Notes: generated from the letters alone by a model not told the origin. 64,000 bases of DNA from an uncultured Anaerolineae bacterium (GCA_934216615.1 CAKQCB010000001.1:248001-312000), one strand, 5' to 3'; positions 46,440 to 56,337 are shown, counted from the stretch's first letter. Made by a program: numbers and translations.

Positions 46440-46605
46440 ACAGCATAAATCCTAATATCAATGGTGAAGGGCGCAAACTTCTAGAGAGTGTTTGCCTCGA
46501 CTTGAATTCATTTTAAAGAAAACTAATTCCACGATAAAGGATTATTTTTTATTTTCTAGGTTAACATTCAGCGAACCGTCTGTCAAAGCGTTACGTCACC
46601 TCATC

Positions 46606-47256
46606 TTAAGATGATCGTAACTGAGTTCTGCTTATAGCTAACAGGATGAGCGCCATCGCGGTGGTCATCCCCCCGATGATGAGCGCCGCATCAAACCAGA
46701 ATTGCTCTGGAAACAGCCGAATCAACGTGGAATCGTAAGGGAAGTACCAAGTGCCGTCGGCAAAGAAGGCGCTGTGAAACAGGACAAAAAACTCATCCCA
46801 TAAAAAGACCGCCCCTACCACGATGACAAGAATCAACCCTAAGGTGAGCAACCCCCCGTCGCGAAGACCGATCCAAAAATGTGCCGATTGATTTCGTAAA
46901 AACAGTGCGCTGACGATGACCAAAATGCCGACCACAACCGCGATCAGATAAGCATAGGTCGTCACCACTTTGACATCTTCCATGTGACGCAGTTCACCTA
47001 AAGTATACTGCGCTGTGCTGTCAGGAAATATTAAATTTCCGAGATAATCGATGGGTTCTCCGTTTAACAAATAATCAACGGCATAGTGACCATACAGGAT
47101 ACGATCTTGGGTTGTGAGTCCGTAACGATCTTCAGGGAAACCCGCTCGTTGATATTCAAATTGTAGGAAGTAGGGCGTCATGATCACGCGAATACTGGTG
47201 AGCGTGAGCAGGATGGGGACAGCGACGGTTAAAAATAGACGGATGAGCGCTTTCAT
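46606..47256 (-). CDS. DUF1461 (TIGR01906) integral membrane protein
   Basis: A 216-residue protein with four to five membrane helices. The segment after helix 1, with repeated aromatic residues and HMEDVK, is typical of TIGR01906/DUF1461 proteins. Its ATG overlaps the stop of the spermidine-synthase-like gene by 4 bases, so the two are translated together. No biochemical role is known. Confidence 0.82.
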   Translation of the reverse strand: MKALIRLFLTVAVPILLTLTSIRVIMTPYFLQFEYQRAGFPEDRYGLTTQDRILYGHYAVDYLLNGEPIDYLGNLIFPDSTAQYTLGELRHMEDVKVVTTYAYLIAVVVGILVIVSALFLRNQSAHFWIGLRDGGLLTLGLILVIVVGAVFLWDEFFVLFHSAFFADGTWYFPYDSTLIRLFPEQFWFDAALIIGGMTTAMALILLAISRTQLRSS

Positions 47257-48851
47257 TCACTATCCCCTCGTAATTCATCAACCCCACCGGAAACGATAAA
47301 ATTTAAAACCAGTGAATCTACCAGTGTTTCGACAGGGGCGCGGTCGTCGGTGAAGACAATTTCCGATGTGCCTGTTTCCACTAGTGAATTGGATGCAAGT
47401 TGTAGCGTTTCGCGTAACATCGGCGAAGTATCTTCGGGTAAGAGATCAATATTTAACAATAGATTTTCAATCGCTGTAGGTTGGCGCGTGGCAACAAGGA
47501 TGGTGTTAAATGAATTGGGTACATCCATCGCGTGGATGCTCGGAAACACAAACCCAATCGTGTGGGTGAGCGCATCGACCAAACGGCGGTCGGTATGGGT
47601 TCGCCCCACATTGATGACCAACACGCCATCTTCTTCGAGATGTTCATATACCTCTTGGAAAAATTCAACGGTTGTGAGGTGCCACGGGATGTAAGGCGGG
47701 CGGTAGGCATCGACCCCAATCACGCTGTATTGGCGGTCTAACTGGCTGAGAATATAACGCCCATCCTGTGCATAGGTCGTTAGACTGGGCATCATCTCGT
47801 CATTCATCTCAAAAAATTCGGCACCGACTTCGATGATTTGGGGGTCAATTTCGACCCCATCAATGGGAATATCCCCGTAAACATGGATGTATTGACGTGC
47901 TACTGTGCCCGTTGCCAAACCCACTAACATGAGCGAGTCTACATCATTCGGTTGATAGGGCGGGTTATTAAAATAGGGCGCGGTCAGAAAAAAATCCCAT
48001 GTGCGACCATAGGCATATTGCGTAGGATGCCATTGGCTGTGAATCCCTTGCCCTTCGTTGAGATACAAATAACGGTTTCCAGCGCCATCTTCCTGAACTT
48101 GGATATAGTTATACGCGCTTTCCCCTTCATATAAAATTTGTGCCCCTGCGACGGGGGCGCGTAGTGGGCCGTCTAACGAAACTGCGGACAGAATTGCAAT
48201 GATGACGGGGAAGATCAAATATAACAATGCGCGTTTAGAATCAATGCGGAATAGGCCGATCCAGCCGACGATGAACAAGATAGCGGAAAAGAGCAAGAAG
48301 GTGCGGAACGTCCCTAATTCAGGGATGATGAGGATGACTGGCAAGAAAGTGCCGACCAAACTTCCAAGCGTGCTAATGGCATAAATGCGCCCAGAGATTT
48401 TGCCTGCATCTTCTATGGTCGAAAATGCGAGGCGGATTCCAAATGGTGAGATCGTCCCCAACAGTGTGATGGGGATCGCAAACAGGACTAAGACAGAAAT
48501 AAACGATCCAATCGCTAGTCCCGCTTCAATGCCTGTGATGGCAGAGGCGGCTGTTTGTAAAATAGGGCGGGCTAACAAGGGGATGACGGCGCATAAGGAC
48601 GCTGCCCAAAGCAAGATTTGATAAAATGTTTTGAACTTTGGAGAACGGTCGGCCCAACGCCCACCGATGAAATATCCTGCGGTTAAGTACAGCAAGATGA
48701 GGCCGATCACGTTGGCCCAGATCAAATTACTCGTACCGTATACGCTTCCTAAAAGGCGAGATGCGGTCATTTCAATCGCCATTGTGGTTAACCCACCAGT
48801 GAAAACAGCAAGGTATAAATAGCGATTATTGGGGCGGGATGTTTGGGTCAT
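47253..48851 (-). CDS. Membrane-bound spermidine-synthase-like protein
   Basis: A 532-residue protein. Residues 1-220 contain six to seven membrane helices of the MFS-like module seen fused to spermidine synthase domains. Residues 240-490 form a Rossmann-type domain with VGLATGTVARQ, then a VEIDPQIIEVG acidic motif and DAYRPPYIPWHLTT. The usual polyamine-binding Asp motif (GGGDG) is replaced by GLATG, so true spermidine synthesis is uncertain. It is coupled to the DUF1461 gene. Confidence 0.85.
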   Translation of the reverse strand: MTQTSRPNNRYLYLAVFTGGLTTMAIEMTASRLLGSVYGTSNLIWANVIGLILLYLTAGYFIGGRWADRSPKFKTFYQILLWAASLCAVIPLLARPILQTAASAITGIEAGLAIGSFISVLVLFAIPITLLGTISPFGIRLAFSTIEDAGKISGRIYAISTLGSLVGTFLPVILIIPELGTFRTFLLFSAILFIVGWIGLFRIDSKRALLYLIFPVIIAILSAVSLDGPLRAPVAGAQILYEGESAYNYIQVQEDGAGNRYLYLNEGQGIHSQWHPTQYAYGRTWDFFLTAPYFNNPPYQPNDVDSLMLVGLATGTVARQYIHVYGDIPIDGVEIDPQIIEVGAEFFEMNDEMMPSLTTYAQDGRYILSQLDRQYSVIGVDAYRPPYIPWHLTTVEFFQEVYEHLEEDGVLVINVGRTHTDRRLVDALTHTIGFVFPSIHAMDVPNSFNTILVATRQPTAIENLLLNIDLLPEDTSPMLRETLQLASNSLVETGTSEIVFTDDRAPVETLVDSLVLNFIVSGGVDELRGDSE

Positions 48852-48894
48852 TCTGCCTTCGATCTTTTATAATTCAGTGTAGGAAAGGTCTCTC

Positions 48895-49578
48895 ATGATC
48901 TCTATTCGCAACGCTCACCCTCAAGACGCGCAGGGGATTGCGCAAGTGATTCAGATCGTTTGGAATGATAATGCGAACACTGCAAGAATTGCCAGATTAA
49001 TTCAAGAGAATGATCATTATCTGTGGGTCGCGGTGAGCGATGAGAGCGAAATTGTTGGCTTTGTCGATGGTTTTCTCACCGTTTCCTCATCAGGCGAAAA
49101 ACGTTTAGAGGTCGATTTGTTGGCGGTTCATCGTGACTTTCGCGGTCTAAAGCTGGCAAATCAACTGATAGAGAAAGTCACATTAGCAGGGATTGATGCG
49201 GGGGTGCAGTATGCGCGTGCGGTGGTTCGTGTCGAAAACATCCCGTCTGAAAAAGCCTTTGCGCATCATGGTTATCACCCTGTATCTCGGCGTGATTTAT
49301 GGGTTTCAGACGGCCAACCTTCTGCTGATGAGCCGACATCCGCTTATTTTGTTTCGGTTAATACGCTGACTTATCAAGGGGTGTGGATCGAAGATGTACG
49401 CACGCGCTCAGCATTTTCGGCAGGGCGACACATCGCGCATCAAAATTCATTGGATACTGTAGGGGCGCTTTTAGACCCCGCTCATGCTGAGCAGATTGAA
49501 TGGGCGCGTCAGTGCGGGTTTGAGAAAATTGCCGAGATGCAAGTTTGGACCCGCCCGTTTGAATTAAGAGGCGGGTAA
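48895..49578 (+). CDS. GNAT-family N-acetyltransferase
   Basis: A 227-residue protein. Residues 1-150 are a GNAT fold with the acetyl-CoA loop VHRDFRGLKLANQL. The remaining part (about 150-227) may be a degenerate second GNAT domain. Substrate unknown. It stands alone between two minus-strand operons, and its last 15 bases overlap the convergent DUF58 gene. Confidence 0.85.
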   Translation: MISIRNAHPQDAQGIAQVIQIVWNDNANTARIARLIQENDHYLWVAVSDESEIVGFVDGFLTVSSSGEKRLEVDLLAVHRDFRGLKLANQLIEKVTLAGIDAGVQYARAVVRVENIPSEKAFAHHGYHPVSRRDLWVSDGQPSADEPTSAYFVSVNTLTYQGVWIEDVRTRSAFSAGRHIAHQNSLDTVGALLDPAHAEQIEWARQCGFEKIAEMQVWTRPFELRGG

Positions 49579-50817
49579 TTCCAATACATTGGCAATATTA
49601 TCCCCACGACGAACGACGCGGGTAGGAATTTTGGCGATGCGTAACATCGCTTTGGCATTGTCGATATTGCCTGCGCCACCGAATGATGTGGGGTCAATCA
49701 AAACACAGCTTGGACGAATTCCCTTGCGCGAAAGAATCTGCGCTTGGCTGATCCAGCGTTCATTGATAGAAGCTGTCACGATCAAGAGGGTTGTCCCGCG
49801 CGAAAGATGCGGCGATTCGAGTGTTAAGACTTGATCTAAGGTGTAGGGTGAAAGGCTTCGACCGACCGCCAGCGCTTGTAAAATTTGATACAACTGTCTT
49901 AATCCGCGTTCTGGTTGATAGATTTCACGATGGGGAAGGTATGCCCCAAACCCTAAAGAACGTTCGGTTTCGATAAAATGTTTCGCTAAAGAGGCTGCTA
50001 CGACGGCCGCATATTCTTCAGTTGAGAAGGGAATCCCGATATGGTCAGGGATGATAGGGCCGATTTGACGGATACGGCGCACGGATGGGTCTTCGACGAG
50101 TGACTGCGCGGAGAAATCGACGAGCATCCACAAATCGGAAAGGGGGTCAATCTCAAATTCTTTCACCATCAATTGGTTTTTGCGCGCGCTACTCGCCCAG
50201 TGTATACGGTTAAAACTATCCCCCGGGGCATACTCGCGAACGCCCGCCGCATTGGTGGTGACGTTATACGAACGCTGACGTTTTGCTTCACCCCCGCTTA
50301 AAATTCCCGCAGGGAGGTCAAATTTATGAATATCGACGGTTTCGGGATACACGATCAATGTTTGGGTGGAATCGATCCTGCGTGGGCTGACATATAAGCC
50401 GAAGGGGTCACCGCTGGTGAGTGTGATCGGCCCTAATTGAAACTCTCCACGCACTAAACAAACCGTGTCTACATACCAACGATAGCTGGTGCGCGCGCCT
50501 AACAGCGGGACAATATGGCTGGCGCGATGGCCGGGAAGTTCAGAATCATCTTTGACTTCTAACCATAATTTAGGCAGGAAGGCGCTGTTGCGAATGATGA
50601 AGGTTTCTTCAAACGGACGGCCTACTTGAGCGCGCCGTGACCGTGTTTTCCGCGTAATCGTCAACCAACGGACGGCTGTCCACGACCATAAGAAAGACAC
50701 AAATAACAGCCCACCTAGTAAATAGGCGATATTGAAGAAGAAGGCACGTCCTGTAAGTAACCCTGTGAGCAAGGTCACAATCAGAAGTGCGTAAATCGTA
50801 TTACGCCGATTATTCAT
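49564..50817 (-). CDS. DUF58 (vWA-like) membrane protein
   Basis: A 417-residue protein with two N-terminal membrane helices (about 10-50) and a DUF58 domain: EYAPGDSFNRIHWASSARKNQLMVKEFE is the family region (recognised by the PGDxxxxIHW pattern). A vWA-like fold with LWMLVDFSAQS follows. It is paired with MoxR, whose stop lies 3 bp upstream. Such pairs are thought to act as an ATPase-driven chaperone or assembly unit for other proteins. Confidence 0.9.
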   Translation of the reverse strand: MNNRRNTIYALLIVTLLTGLLTGRAFFFNIAYLLGGLLFVSFLWSWTAVRWLTITRKTRSRRAQVGRPFEETFIIRNSAFLPKLWLEVKDDSELPGHRASHIVPLLGARTSYRWYVDTVCLVRGEFQLGPITLTSGDPFGLYVSPRRIDSTQTLIVYPETVDIHKFDLPAGILSGGEAKRQRSYNVTTNAAGVREYAPGDSFNRIHWASSARKNQLMVKEFEIDPLSDLWMLVDFSAQSLVEDPSVRRIRQIGPIIPDHIGIPFSTEEYAAVVAASLAKHFIETERSLGFGAYLPHREIYQPERGLRQLYQILQALAVGRSLSPYTLDQVLTLESPHLSRGTTLLIVTASINERWISQAQILSRKGIRPSCVLIDPTSFGGAGNIDNAKAMLRIAKIPTRVVRRGDNIANVLELPAS

Positions 50818-50820
50818 GAT

Positions 50821-51819
50821 TTATCGAATGTTCGCGCCCGGCACGGGGGTATTCGCAAGCACATCTTGAACAATCGTCCGCGAAGAAATATCTTTGATGC
50901 GTGCGGCCGGGCCGACGATCATGCGATGCGCAAGCGTGACTTCTGCCAGCGCTTTGACATCGTCGGGCACAACAAATTCTCGCCCTGCCATCGCCGCGCG
51001 CGTTTGTGCCGCCCGAAATAAGGCTAATGAACCGCGTGGACTGCTTCCCAAATAGATGTCAGGGTGCTGACGGGTTGCCGTGACTAACGACACGATATAG
51101 GCTTTGACTTCTTCAGCGACATACACCTCACGGACGGCCTCTTGTGCGGCCAGAAGTTCTTGCACCGTCACCACTTGATACACGCTGGCAAGCGGGTGTT
51201 CCCGCTGTTGAGAGGTGAGCACGCTCATCTCTTCTTGCATGGACGGGTAACCTAGTTGGATGCGGATAAAAAAGCGATCCAATTGGGCTTCAGGAAGTGG
51301 GAAAGTCCCTTCATATTCGATTGGGTTTTGTGTCGCAAGCAGGAGGAACGGGTCTTGTAATGGGTAAGTGACGCCATCGACCGTCACCTGATATTCTTCC
51401 ATCGCTTCTAAAAGTGCCGCTTGGGTTTTCGGCGTCGCGCGGTTGATTTCATCTGCCAGAACAATCTGTGCCATGATGGGGCCGGGGCGGAACTCAAATT
51501 CATGAGTTTTTTGATTGAATAAGGAAACGCCGGTGACGTCCGACGGAAGCATGTCTGGGGTGAATTGAATACGGTTAAAAGTGCCACCAATCGACTTCGC
51601 TAGTGCTTTAGTCATCATGGTTTTACCAACACCCGGGATGTCTTCAATGAGGATGTGTCCACGACTGATGAGTCCGAGAACCGTCAAACGGACTTCATTA
51701 CGCTTGCCAACAATCACCTGACTGACGCTGTGGATGAGACGTTCAGCCACGCTTTGCACAATTTCAATTGAAGGGCGGCCATCATTGCCTCCCCGAGTTA
51801 CTGGAGATGGATTGTTCAT
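50821..51819 (-). CDS. MoxR-type AAA+ ATPase
   Basis: A 332-residue MoxR ATPase. Walker A is [11 protein letters not shown], Walker B is VLADEINRA, and sensor 1 is [12 protein letters not shown]. The C-terminal lid has [15 protein letters not shown]. It forms a two-gene operon with the DUF58 protein downstream. The ATG at 51819 is preferred over an in-frame TTG at 51840. Confidence 0.93.
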   Translation of the reverse strand: MNNPSPVTRGGNDGRPSIEIVQSVAERLIHSVSQVIVGKRNEVRLTVLGLISRGHILIEDIPGVGKTMMTKALAKSIGGTFNRIQFTPDMLPSDVTGVSLFNQKTHEFEFRPGPIMAQIVLADEINRATPKTQAALLEAMEEYQVTVDGVTYPLQDPFLLLATQNPIEYEGTFPLPEAQLDRFFIRIQLGYPSMQEEMSVLTSQQREHPLASVYQVVTVQELLAAQEAVREVYVAEEVKAYIVSLVTATRQHPDIYLGSSPRGSLALFRAAQTRAAMAGREFVVPDDVKALAEVTLAHRMIVGPAARIKDISSRTIVQDVLANTPVPGANIR

Positions 51820-51908
51820 AACGTTCTCACTCTTTATCAACGCTGTTCAGTATACAGAATGCTCTCACGGATTTCAGTAGAGAATGTATGCGTATGACCT
51901 ACGCTCCC

Positions 51909-51936
51909 TTGTCGATTTTCAGGCGTTCGGTATAAT
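51909..51936 (+). promoter_or_regulatory. Promoter of the Roadblock gene
   Basis: TTGTCG (51909-51914) and a perfect TATAAT (51931-51936) with a 16-base spacer, 65 bases upstream of the Roadblock ATG. Confidence 0.65.
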
Positions 51937-52000
51937 ATCTATCATATAATTTAATTTCCCTCACCCTAAATTTTATTCAGTAAATGCTGAGGAGCGGTAC

Positions 52001-52372
52001 ATGAAAAAGTCGCGCACTGTATTGTTGGTAGAACGCCTACGCGATCTACAAGCGACGACGCCTGAAATTGAAGCTTCAGCAGTTGTGAGCGTTGATGGTT
52101 TGACGATGGCATCCTCACTCCCTGTGAACATTGAAGAAGATCGGGTTTCGGCAATGAGCGCGGCCATGCTGTCATTAGGTGAACGTATCGCCGGTGAATT
52201 GGGTCGTGGTTCATTAGATCAAGTATACATCAAAGGGAATAGCGGGTCTGTCATCCTGCTTGCTGTTGGTGATGAGGCTGTATTAACCACGCTTGTTAAA
52301 GAAGGTGCACGTTTAGGTTTAATTTTCTTGGATATGCGCCGTACCGCAGATGATCTTGCCCGTTTGTTATAG
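52001..52372 (+). CDS. Roadblock/LC7 domain protein
   Basis: A 123-residue single-domain Roadblock/LC7 protein. The pattern VSVDGLTMASSLP then AMSAAMLSLGERIAGELGRG is typical. Bacterial members usually regulate small GTPases (MglA-type) or form dimeric scaffolds. No GTPase gene is nearby. GAGGAG precedes the ATG, and a strong terminator follows, so it is a single-gene unit. Confidence 0.92.
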   Translation: MKKSRTVLLVERLRDLQATTPEIEASAVVSVDGLTMASSLPVNIEEDRVSAMSAAMLSLGERIAGELGRGSLDQVYIKGNSGSVILLAVGDEAVLTTLVKEGARLGLIFLDMRRTADDLARLL

Positions 52373-52402
52373 TTGAAATTCTCTAAACTCCGTGTTTATC
52401 AT

Positions 52403-52427
52403 AGGCGGGGAGGTTACCTCCCCGCCT
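52403..52427 (+). terminator. Intrinsic terminator of the Roadblock gene
   Basis: A perfect 11-bp GC-rich stem (52403-52413 with 52417-52427) and a TTA loop, followed by CCTTTTTG. Confidence 0.93.
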
Positions 52428-52492
52428 CCTTTTTGCGAAGTCCGTAAATAAGCAGAACCGCTGCTGATAGCCAAAGATCAGGATGACAATCT

Positions 52493-54151
52493 ATGTCAAA
52501 TCCAAAGTATATATTTTGCACGGGTGGGGTGGTTAGCTCTGTTGGAAAGGGCGTAACCGCTGGCGCGATAGGACGTATCCTCAAAGCTCGTGGCTTGAAG
52601 GTTGCGGTGCAAAAATTGGACCCCTACTTAAACGTAGACCCGGGAACCATGAGTCCGTATCAACACGGGGAAGTATTTGTTACTGCTGATGGTGCAGAGA
52701 CTGACCTTGATCTGGGTCACTATGAACGTTTTATTGATGAGAATTTGAACCGTGGTTGTAATGTAACTTCGGGGCAGGTTTATAGCCATGTGATCGATAA
52801 AGAACGTCGTGGAGATTTTCTCGGTGGCACGATTCAGGTGATTCCGCACATCACCAACGAAATCAAACGGCGGATTGCGCTCGTCGCGAAAGATAGTGGC
52901 GCTGATGTCGTGATTGTCGAAGTTGGCGGGATTGTCGGCGATATTGAAAGCCTGCCATTCTTAGAAGCGATCCGTCAAATGCGCATGAGCTTAGGGCGAA
53001 ACGACGCTTTATACCTGCACCTGACGTTTTTACCCTACATCGGCGCAACCCGTGAACTCAAAACAAAGCCTACCCAACACAGCGTTTCTGACTTGCGTGG
53101 GTTGGGGATTCAGCCACAGGTGATTATTCCCCGTACAGACTATCCTGTAAGCCGTGAAATCATCGAAAAAATTGCGATGTTTACGGATGTAGAAGCGCGC
53201 GCGGTCATTCCTTTAGAAACGACTGATACCATTTATCGTGTTCCGCTTCTGCTCGAAGACGCGGGTTTAGGGGATTACTTAGTTGAATTCTTCCAACTTA
53301 AGGTACACCCCCCTCATTTAGAGGAATGGCGCAGTTTGGTCAACCGTATGCAGTCGGCAGAAGCCCCCATTAGAATTGGGGTAGTCGGGAAATATACAGA
53401 ACTGCACGATGCCTATATGAGCGTCAAAGAAGCCTTGTCGCACGCGGCGGCTGTCCATGATCGTAAATTAGAAGTGGAGTGGATCAATTCCGGTGATCTT
53501 GAAAAAGGTCGCGGGTGGGATCAACTGCGTTCTGTCGATGGCATCGTGGTGCCGGGTGGATTTGGCTATCGCGGTGTTGAAGGCAAGATTATGGCGGCGC
53601 GTTATGCCCGTGAAAATAAAGTGCCTTATTTGGGGCTGTGTTTGGGTATGCAAGTGATGTGTGTGGACTTTGCGCGTCACGCAATCGGTTTGGAAGATGC
53701 AAACAGCGCCGAATTTGAAGTTGCCAGTGATAATTTTGTGATTGATTTGATGATCGAACAACGCGGTATCACCGAATTAGGCGGTACGATGCGTTTGGGG
53801 ATTTACCCTTGCCACTTGGTTGAAGGGACGATTGCCCGACGTGCTTATGATACGGATATTGTGCAAGAACGCCACCGCCATCGTTATGAATTCAATAATG
53901 ATTACCGCGCTCGTTTTGAAGAAAAGGGCATGGTTTTCAGCGGTCTTAGCCCAGATAATATGCTAGTTGAAATTGCTGAGGTGGTCGATCATCCGTTTAT
54001 GGTGGGAAGCCAATTCCACCCAGAATTTTTAAGCCGACTCAACTCACCTCATCCTTTATTTTTAGAATTTATCCGCACTGCAATTCGTGAAGGACGCTCA
54101 CAAAATTCTGTGCCTGAAAATTCTTCAGATGTGTTGGAAAATAATACCTAA
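52493..54151 (+). CDS. pyrG: CTP synthase
   Basis: A 552-residue enzyme that makes CTP from UTP, ATP and glutamine. The N-terminal synthetase domain has FCTGGVVSSVGKG and KLDPYLNVDPGTMSPYQHGE-type motifs (recognised by DPGTMSP). The class I glutaminase domain has PGGFGYRG, the catalytic Cys in LGLCLGMQ and the His/Glu pair in QFHPEF. The length is normal. It is followed by the adenosine-deaminase-like gene 23 bp downstream. Confidence 0.97.
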   Translation: MSNPKYIFCTGGVVSSVGKGVTAGAIGRILKARGLKVAVQKLDPYLNVDPGTMSPYQHGEVFVTADGAETDLDLGHYERFIDENLNRGCNVTSGQVYSHVIDKERRGDFLGGTIQVIPHITNEIKRRIALVAKDSGADVVIVEVGGIVGDIESLPFLEAIRQMRMSLGRNDALYLHLTFLPYIGATRELKTKPTQHSVSDLRGLGIQPQVIIPRTDYPVSREIIEKIAMFTDVEARAVIPLETTDTIYRVPLLLEDAGLGDYLVEFFQLKVHPPHLEEWRSLVNRMQSAEAPIRIGVVGKYTELHDAYMSVKEALSHAAAVHDRKLEVEWINSGDLEKGRGWDQLRSVDGIVVPGGFGYRGVEGKIMAARYARENKVPYLGLCLGMQVMCVDFARHAIGLEDANSAEFEVASDNFVIDLMIEQRGITELGGTMRLGIYPCHLVEGTIARRAYDTDIVQERHRHRYEFNNDYRARFEEKGMVFSGLSPDNMLVEIAEVVDHPFMVGSQFHPEFLSRLNSPHPLFLEFIRTAIREGRSQNSVPENSSDVLENNT

Positions 54152-54174
54152 CCTCAAATTGAAGGGATATATTG

Positions 54175-55212
54175 ATGAACACAACAGAATTTGTTCAATC
54201 TATGCCCAAAGTGGAGCTGAATCTCCAGCTTGAAGGCGCATTAAACCGTGCAAATTTACTGACGATTGCCGAACAGAATGATTTTCCGGATACAGATCGG
54301 CATTTTCAAAACAAACTGAGTTTGTATGATAAGCCCGATTTTAAACGGTTGAGCGAAGTCATTCGTTTGGTGACCAATTGGCTTCAATACCCTGAAGATT
54401 TGTCGCGCATTGTTTATGATGCTTGCACCCTGCTTTCCAAGCAAAATGTACGGTACGCCGAAATTCTGTTGAATCCCGTTTTATTTGAACATGTAAATTC
54501 ACAGTTCGATCAGTTGATTGAAGTGATGAATGATGGGCGTGACCGCGCAAAACGTGCATGGAATATTGATGTGCAATGGATTGTGACCGTCAACCGTGAC
54601 GAGCCACGTCGTTCGGACGATTTTGCTCGTTATGTCTCCGCCGCTTCTGCGCGTAAAAATGGCTTGATCGGGTTAGGGTTGACTGGTAATGAACGGTTAC
54701 AACCTGTGGGTCAGTTTGAACGAGCATTCCGCACAGTTGAAAAGAAAGATATTCCGCGTGCGGTGTCTTCCGGTCACGATGCTGAAGACACGGAAGAATT
54801 GGTAGCGTCGTTAGATCACCTTAACCCAACTCGTTTAATGGATGCGTGGGGGGTATTGAGTAATGCAGGTTTGATCAAACGCTTGGGTGATGCGCAGCTG
54901 CCCATCGTCATTTCTTTAACCCACGCTTTGCGTCAAGGTTGGGTTTCGGCCATGAGCGAATATCCGCTTCGTCAGCTTTATGATGAAGGGTTGAAGATTG
55001 TTTTAAGCTCACCGCTGCCCAGTCTTGTGGGGGCAACCTTGAATGATGAATACATCGCTGCTGTGGATGAATGTGGCTTGTCCTTAGATGAACTGACCGA
55101 AATCGCCCTGAATGGGGTAGATGCGGCATTCTTACCTGAAGATACCCGCAGTGCCATGCGTGAAGAATTTTCCACCGCATATAGCAATTTGCGCGCTGGT
55201 GAAAATTCCTAG
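54175..55212 (+). CDS. Adenosine-deaminase-fold protein lacking catalytic residues
   Basis: A 345-residue protein with the overall course of adenosine deaminase: PKVEL-x-L-x-LEGAL at the start, ARYAEILLNP-like (VRYAEI) in the middle and LNDEYIAAVDECGLSLDEL at the end. The catalytic set is gone. HxH is replaced by NLQ (Asn16, Gln18), HAGE by SSGHDAE, the RIGHG motif by RLMDAWG, and the NTDDP-type Asp pair by SSPLP. It should therefore not bind zinc in the normal way and is probably a pseudoenzyme with a binding or regulatory role. The frame is intact, and AAGGG precedes the ATG by 8 bases, so it is not a decaying gene. It is co-transcribed with pyrG. Confidence 0.82.
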   Translation: MNTTEFVQSMPKVELNLQLEGALNRANLLTIAEQNDFPDTDRHFQNKLSLYDKPDFKRLSEVIRLVTNWLQYPEDLSRIVYDACTLLSKQNVRYAEILLNPVLFEHVNSQFDQLIEVMNDGRDRAKRAWNIDVQWIVTVNRDEPRRSDDFARYVSAASARKNGLIGLGLTGNERLQPVGQFERAFRTVEKKDIPRAVSSGHDAEDTEELVASLDHLNPTRLMDAWGVLSNAGLIKRLGDAQLPIVISLTHALRQGWVSAMSEYPLRQLYDEGLKIVLSSPLPSLVGATLNDEYIAAVDECGLSLDELTEIALNGVDAAFLPEDTRSAMREEFSTAYSNLRAGENS

Positions 55213-55234
55213 CCTTCCTGAGATAAAATTCAAT

Positions 55235-55266
55235 AAAAAAAACCGACGTTTTCAGTCGGTTTTTTT
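55235..55266. terminator. Bidirectional intrinsic terminator
   Basis: A 12-bp stem with a run of A on the left, a run of T on the right, and a 7-8-base loop. It lies between the convergent deaminase-like gene and the response-regulator gene. Confidence 0.9.
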
Positions 55267-55268
55267 AT

Positions 55269-56021
55269 TTAGGATGCGGGTGAATTCTGATTTTTGAAGT
55301 CAACAAAGCGATAGCCTACGCCTCGCTCCGTTAAAATATATTTGGGGTTGGCAGGGTCTTCTTCAATCTTTTCACGCAGATAGTTTACATACAAACGCAC
55401 ATAATGCGCTTCGTCACGGTATTCATAACCCCAAACCTTCGCAAGCAGTTGATCGTGGGGGACTGTCCAGCCTGCATTTTCGATCAGGTGATACAACAAG
55501 CGATATTCGGTTGGGCGTAGTTTGACGCGTTCGCCATTCACAATGACTTCCCGACGGTTAAAATCGACGCTGAGGCGGTCATCAATTTTGAGGGTGGCTT
55601 GGTCGGGCGTGCTGGAAGGCGTCTCTGCGCGGCGTAACACCGCTTTGATACGGCTTGTTAGCTCACGCGGGCCAAACGGTTTGGTGATGTAATCGTCCGC
55701 GCCTAATTCTAGCCCGTAAACTTTATCATTTTCTTCGCCTTTGGCCGTCAACATGATGACTGGAATAGATGAAAATTCACGTAACATGCGCAAGGTTTCA
55801 AAGCCGTCGAGTTCGGGCATCATCACATCTAGTAAAACTACATCGGGTAATTTTGTGCGGATGGCTTCGAGTGCCTCTAGCCCGTTATGTGCTTCAATGA
55901 CATGATGCCCTTCAAGCTCAAGGTTCATGCGAATAAAATTAATCATGCGTGGTTCATCATCAACCACCAAAACGAGTTTGCTATCGCGTTGACTGTTTGC
56001 GCGTGGAAGTTTAGCCGTCAT
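55269..56021 (-). CDS. OmpR-family response regulator
   Basis: A 250-residue regulator. The receiver domain (about 15-130) has the acidic pair VVDDEP, the phospho-acceptor Asp65 in [11 protein letters not shown] and the Lys in YITKPFG. A winged-helix DNA-binding domain (about 150-240) ends with GVGYRF. No kinase gene is next to it; it is the last gene of the Ser/Thr phospho-signalling cluster and 43 bp downstream of the 81-residue protein gene. It may work with the orphan kinase at 17-1075 or with an unlinked one. Confidence 0.94.
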   Translation of the reverse strand: MTAKLPRANSQRDSKLVLVVDDEPRMINFIRMNLELEGHHVIEAHNGLEALEAIRTKLPDVVLLDVMMPELDGFETLRMLREFSSIPVIMLTAKGEENDKVYGLELGADDYITKPFGPRELTSRIKAVLRRAETPSSTPDQATLKIDDRLSVDFNRREVIVNGERVKLRPTEYRLLYHLIENAGWTVPHDQLLAKVWGYEYRDEAHYVRLYVNYLREKIEEDPANPKYILTERGVGYRFVDFKNQNSPAS

Positions 56022-56064
56022 AAGTCTTCATCCCTGTCTTTCACACCGTGATCAAAATGGGCGA

Positions 56065-56310
56065 TTAGTCGTTGCGGAACGGTAACGGGAAGTCACTCGT
56101 TTCGGTTTCGTCTGGTAAGACTTCGACATAAGTAATACGCCACCACGGAATAATCATGATTGAAACCCCGTCTTCAAGCTGGGTTAATTCTTTGTCGCCT
56201 CGTGCACGCGGGTTTTTACCCACAATTGCATTATCTGTTGCGCCGGGTAATTCTTCAACATCTAGCTTGATTGGGTTTTCATTATTAATGTGAACAAGGA
56301 GCGTGTACAT
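56065..56310 (-). CDS. Small acidic protein, unknown, in signalling cluster
   Basis: An 81-residue soluble protein with strands at the start (YTLLVHINNENPI) and a hydrophobic IIPWWRITYVEV segment near residue 55-66. No domain is recognised. It stands 27 bp downstream of the FHA gene on the same strand, so it is probably part of the same unit. Confidence 0.65.
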   Translation of the reverse strand: MYTLLVHINNENPIKLDVEELPGATDNAIVGKNPRARGDKELTQLEDGVSIMIIPWWRITYVEVLPDETETSDFPLPFRND

Positions 56311-56337
56311 GAAATTCCTTTAAAGGTTGGAACCAGT

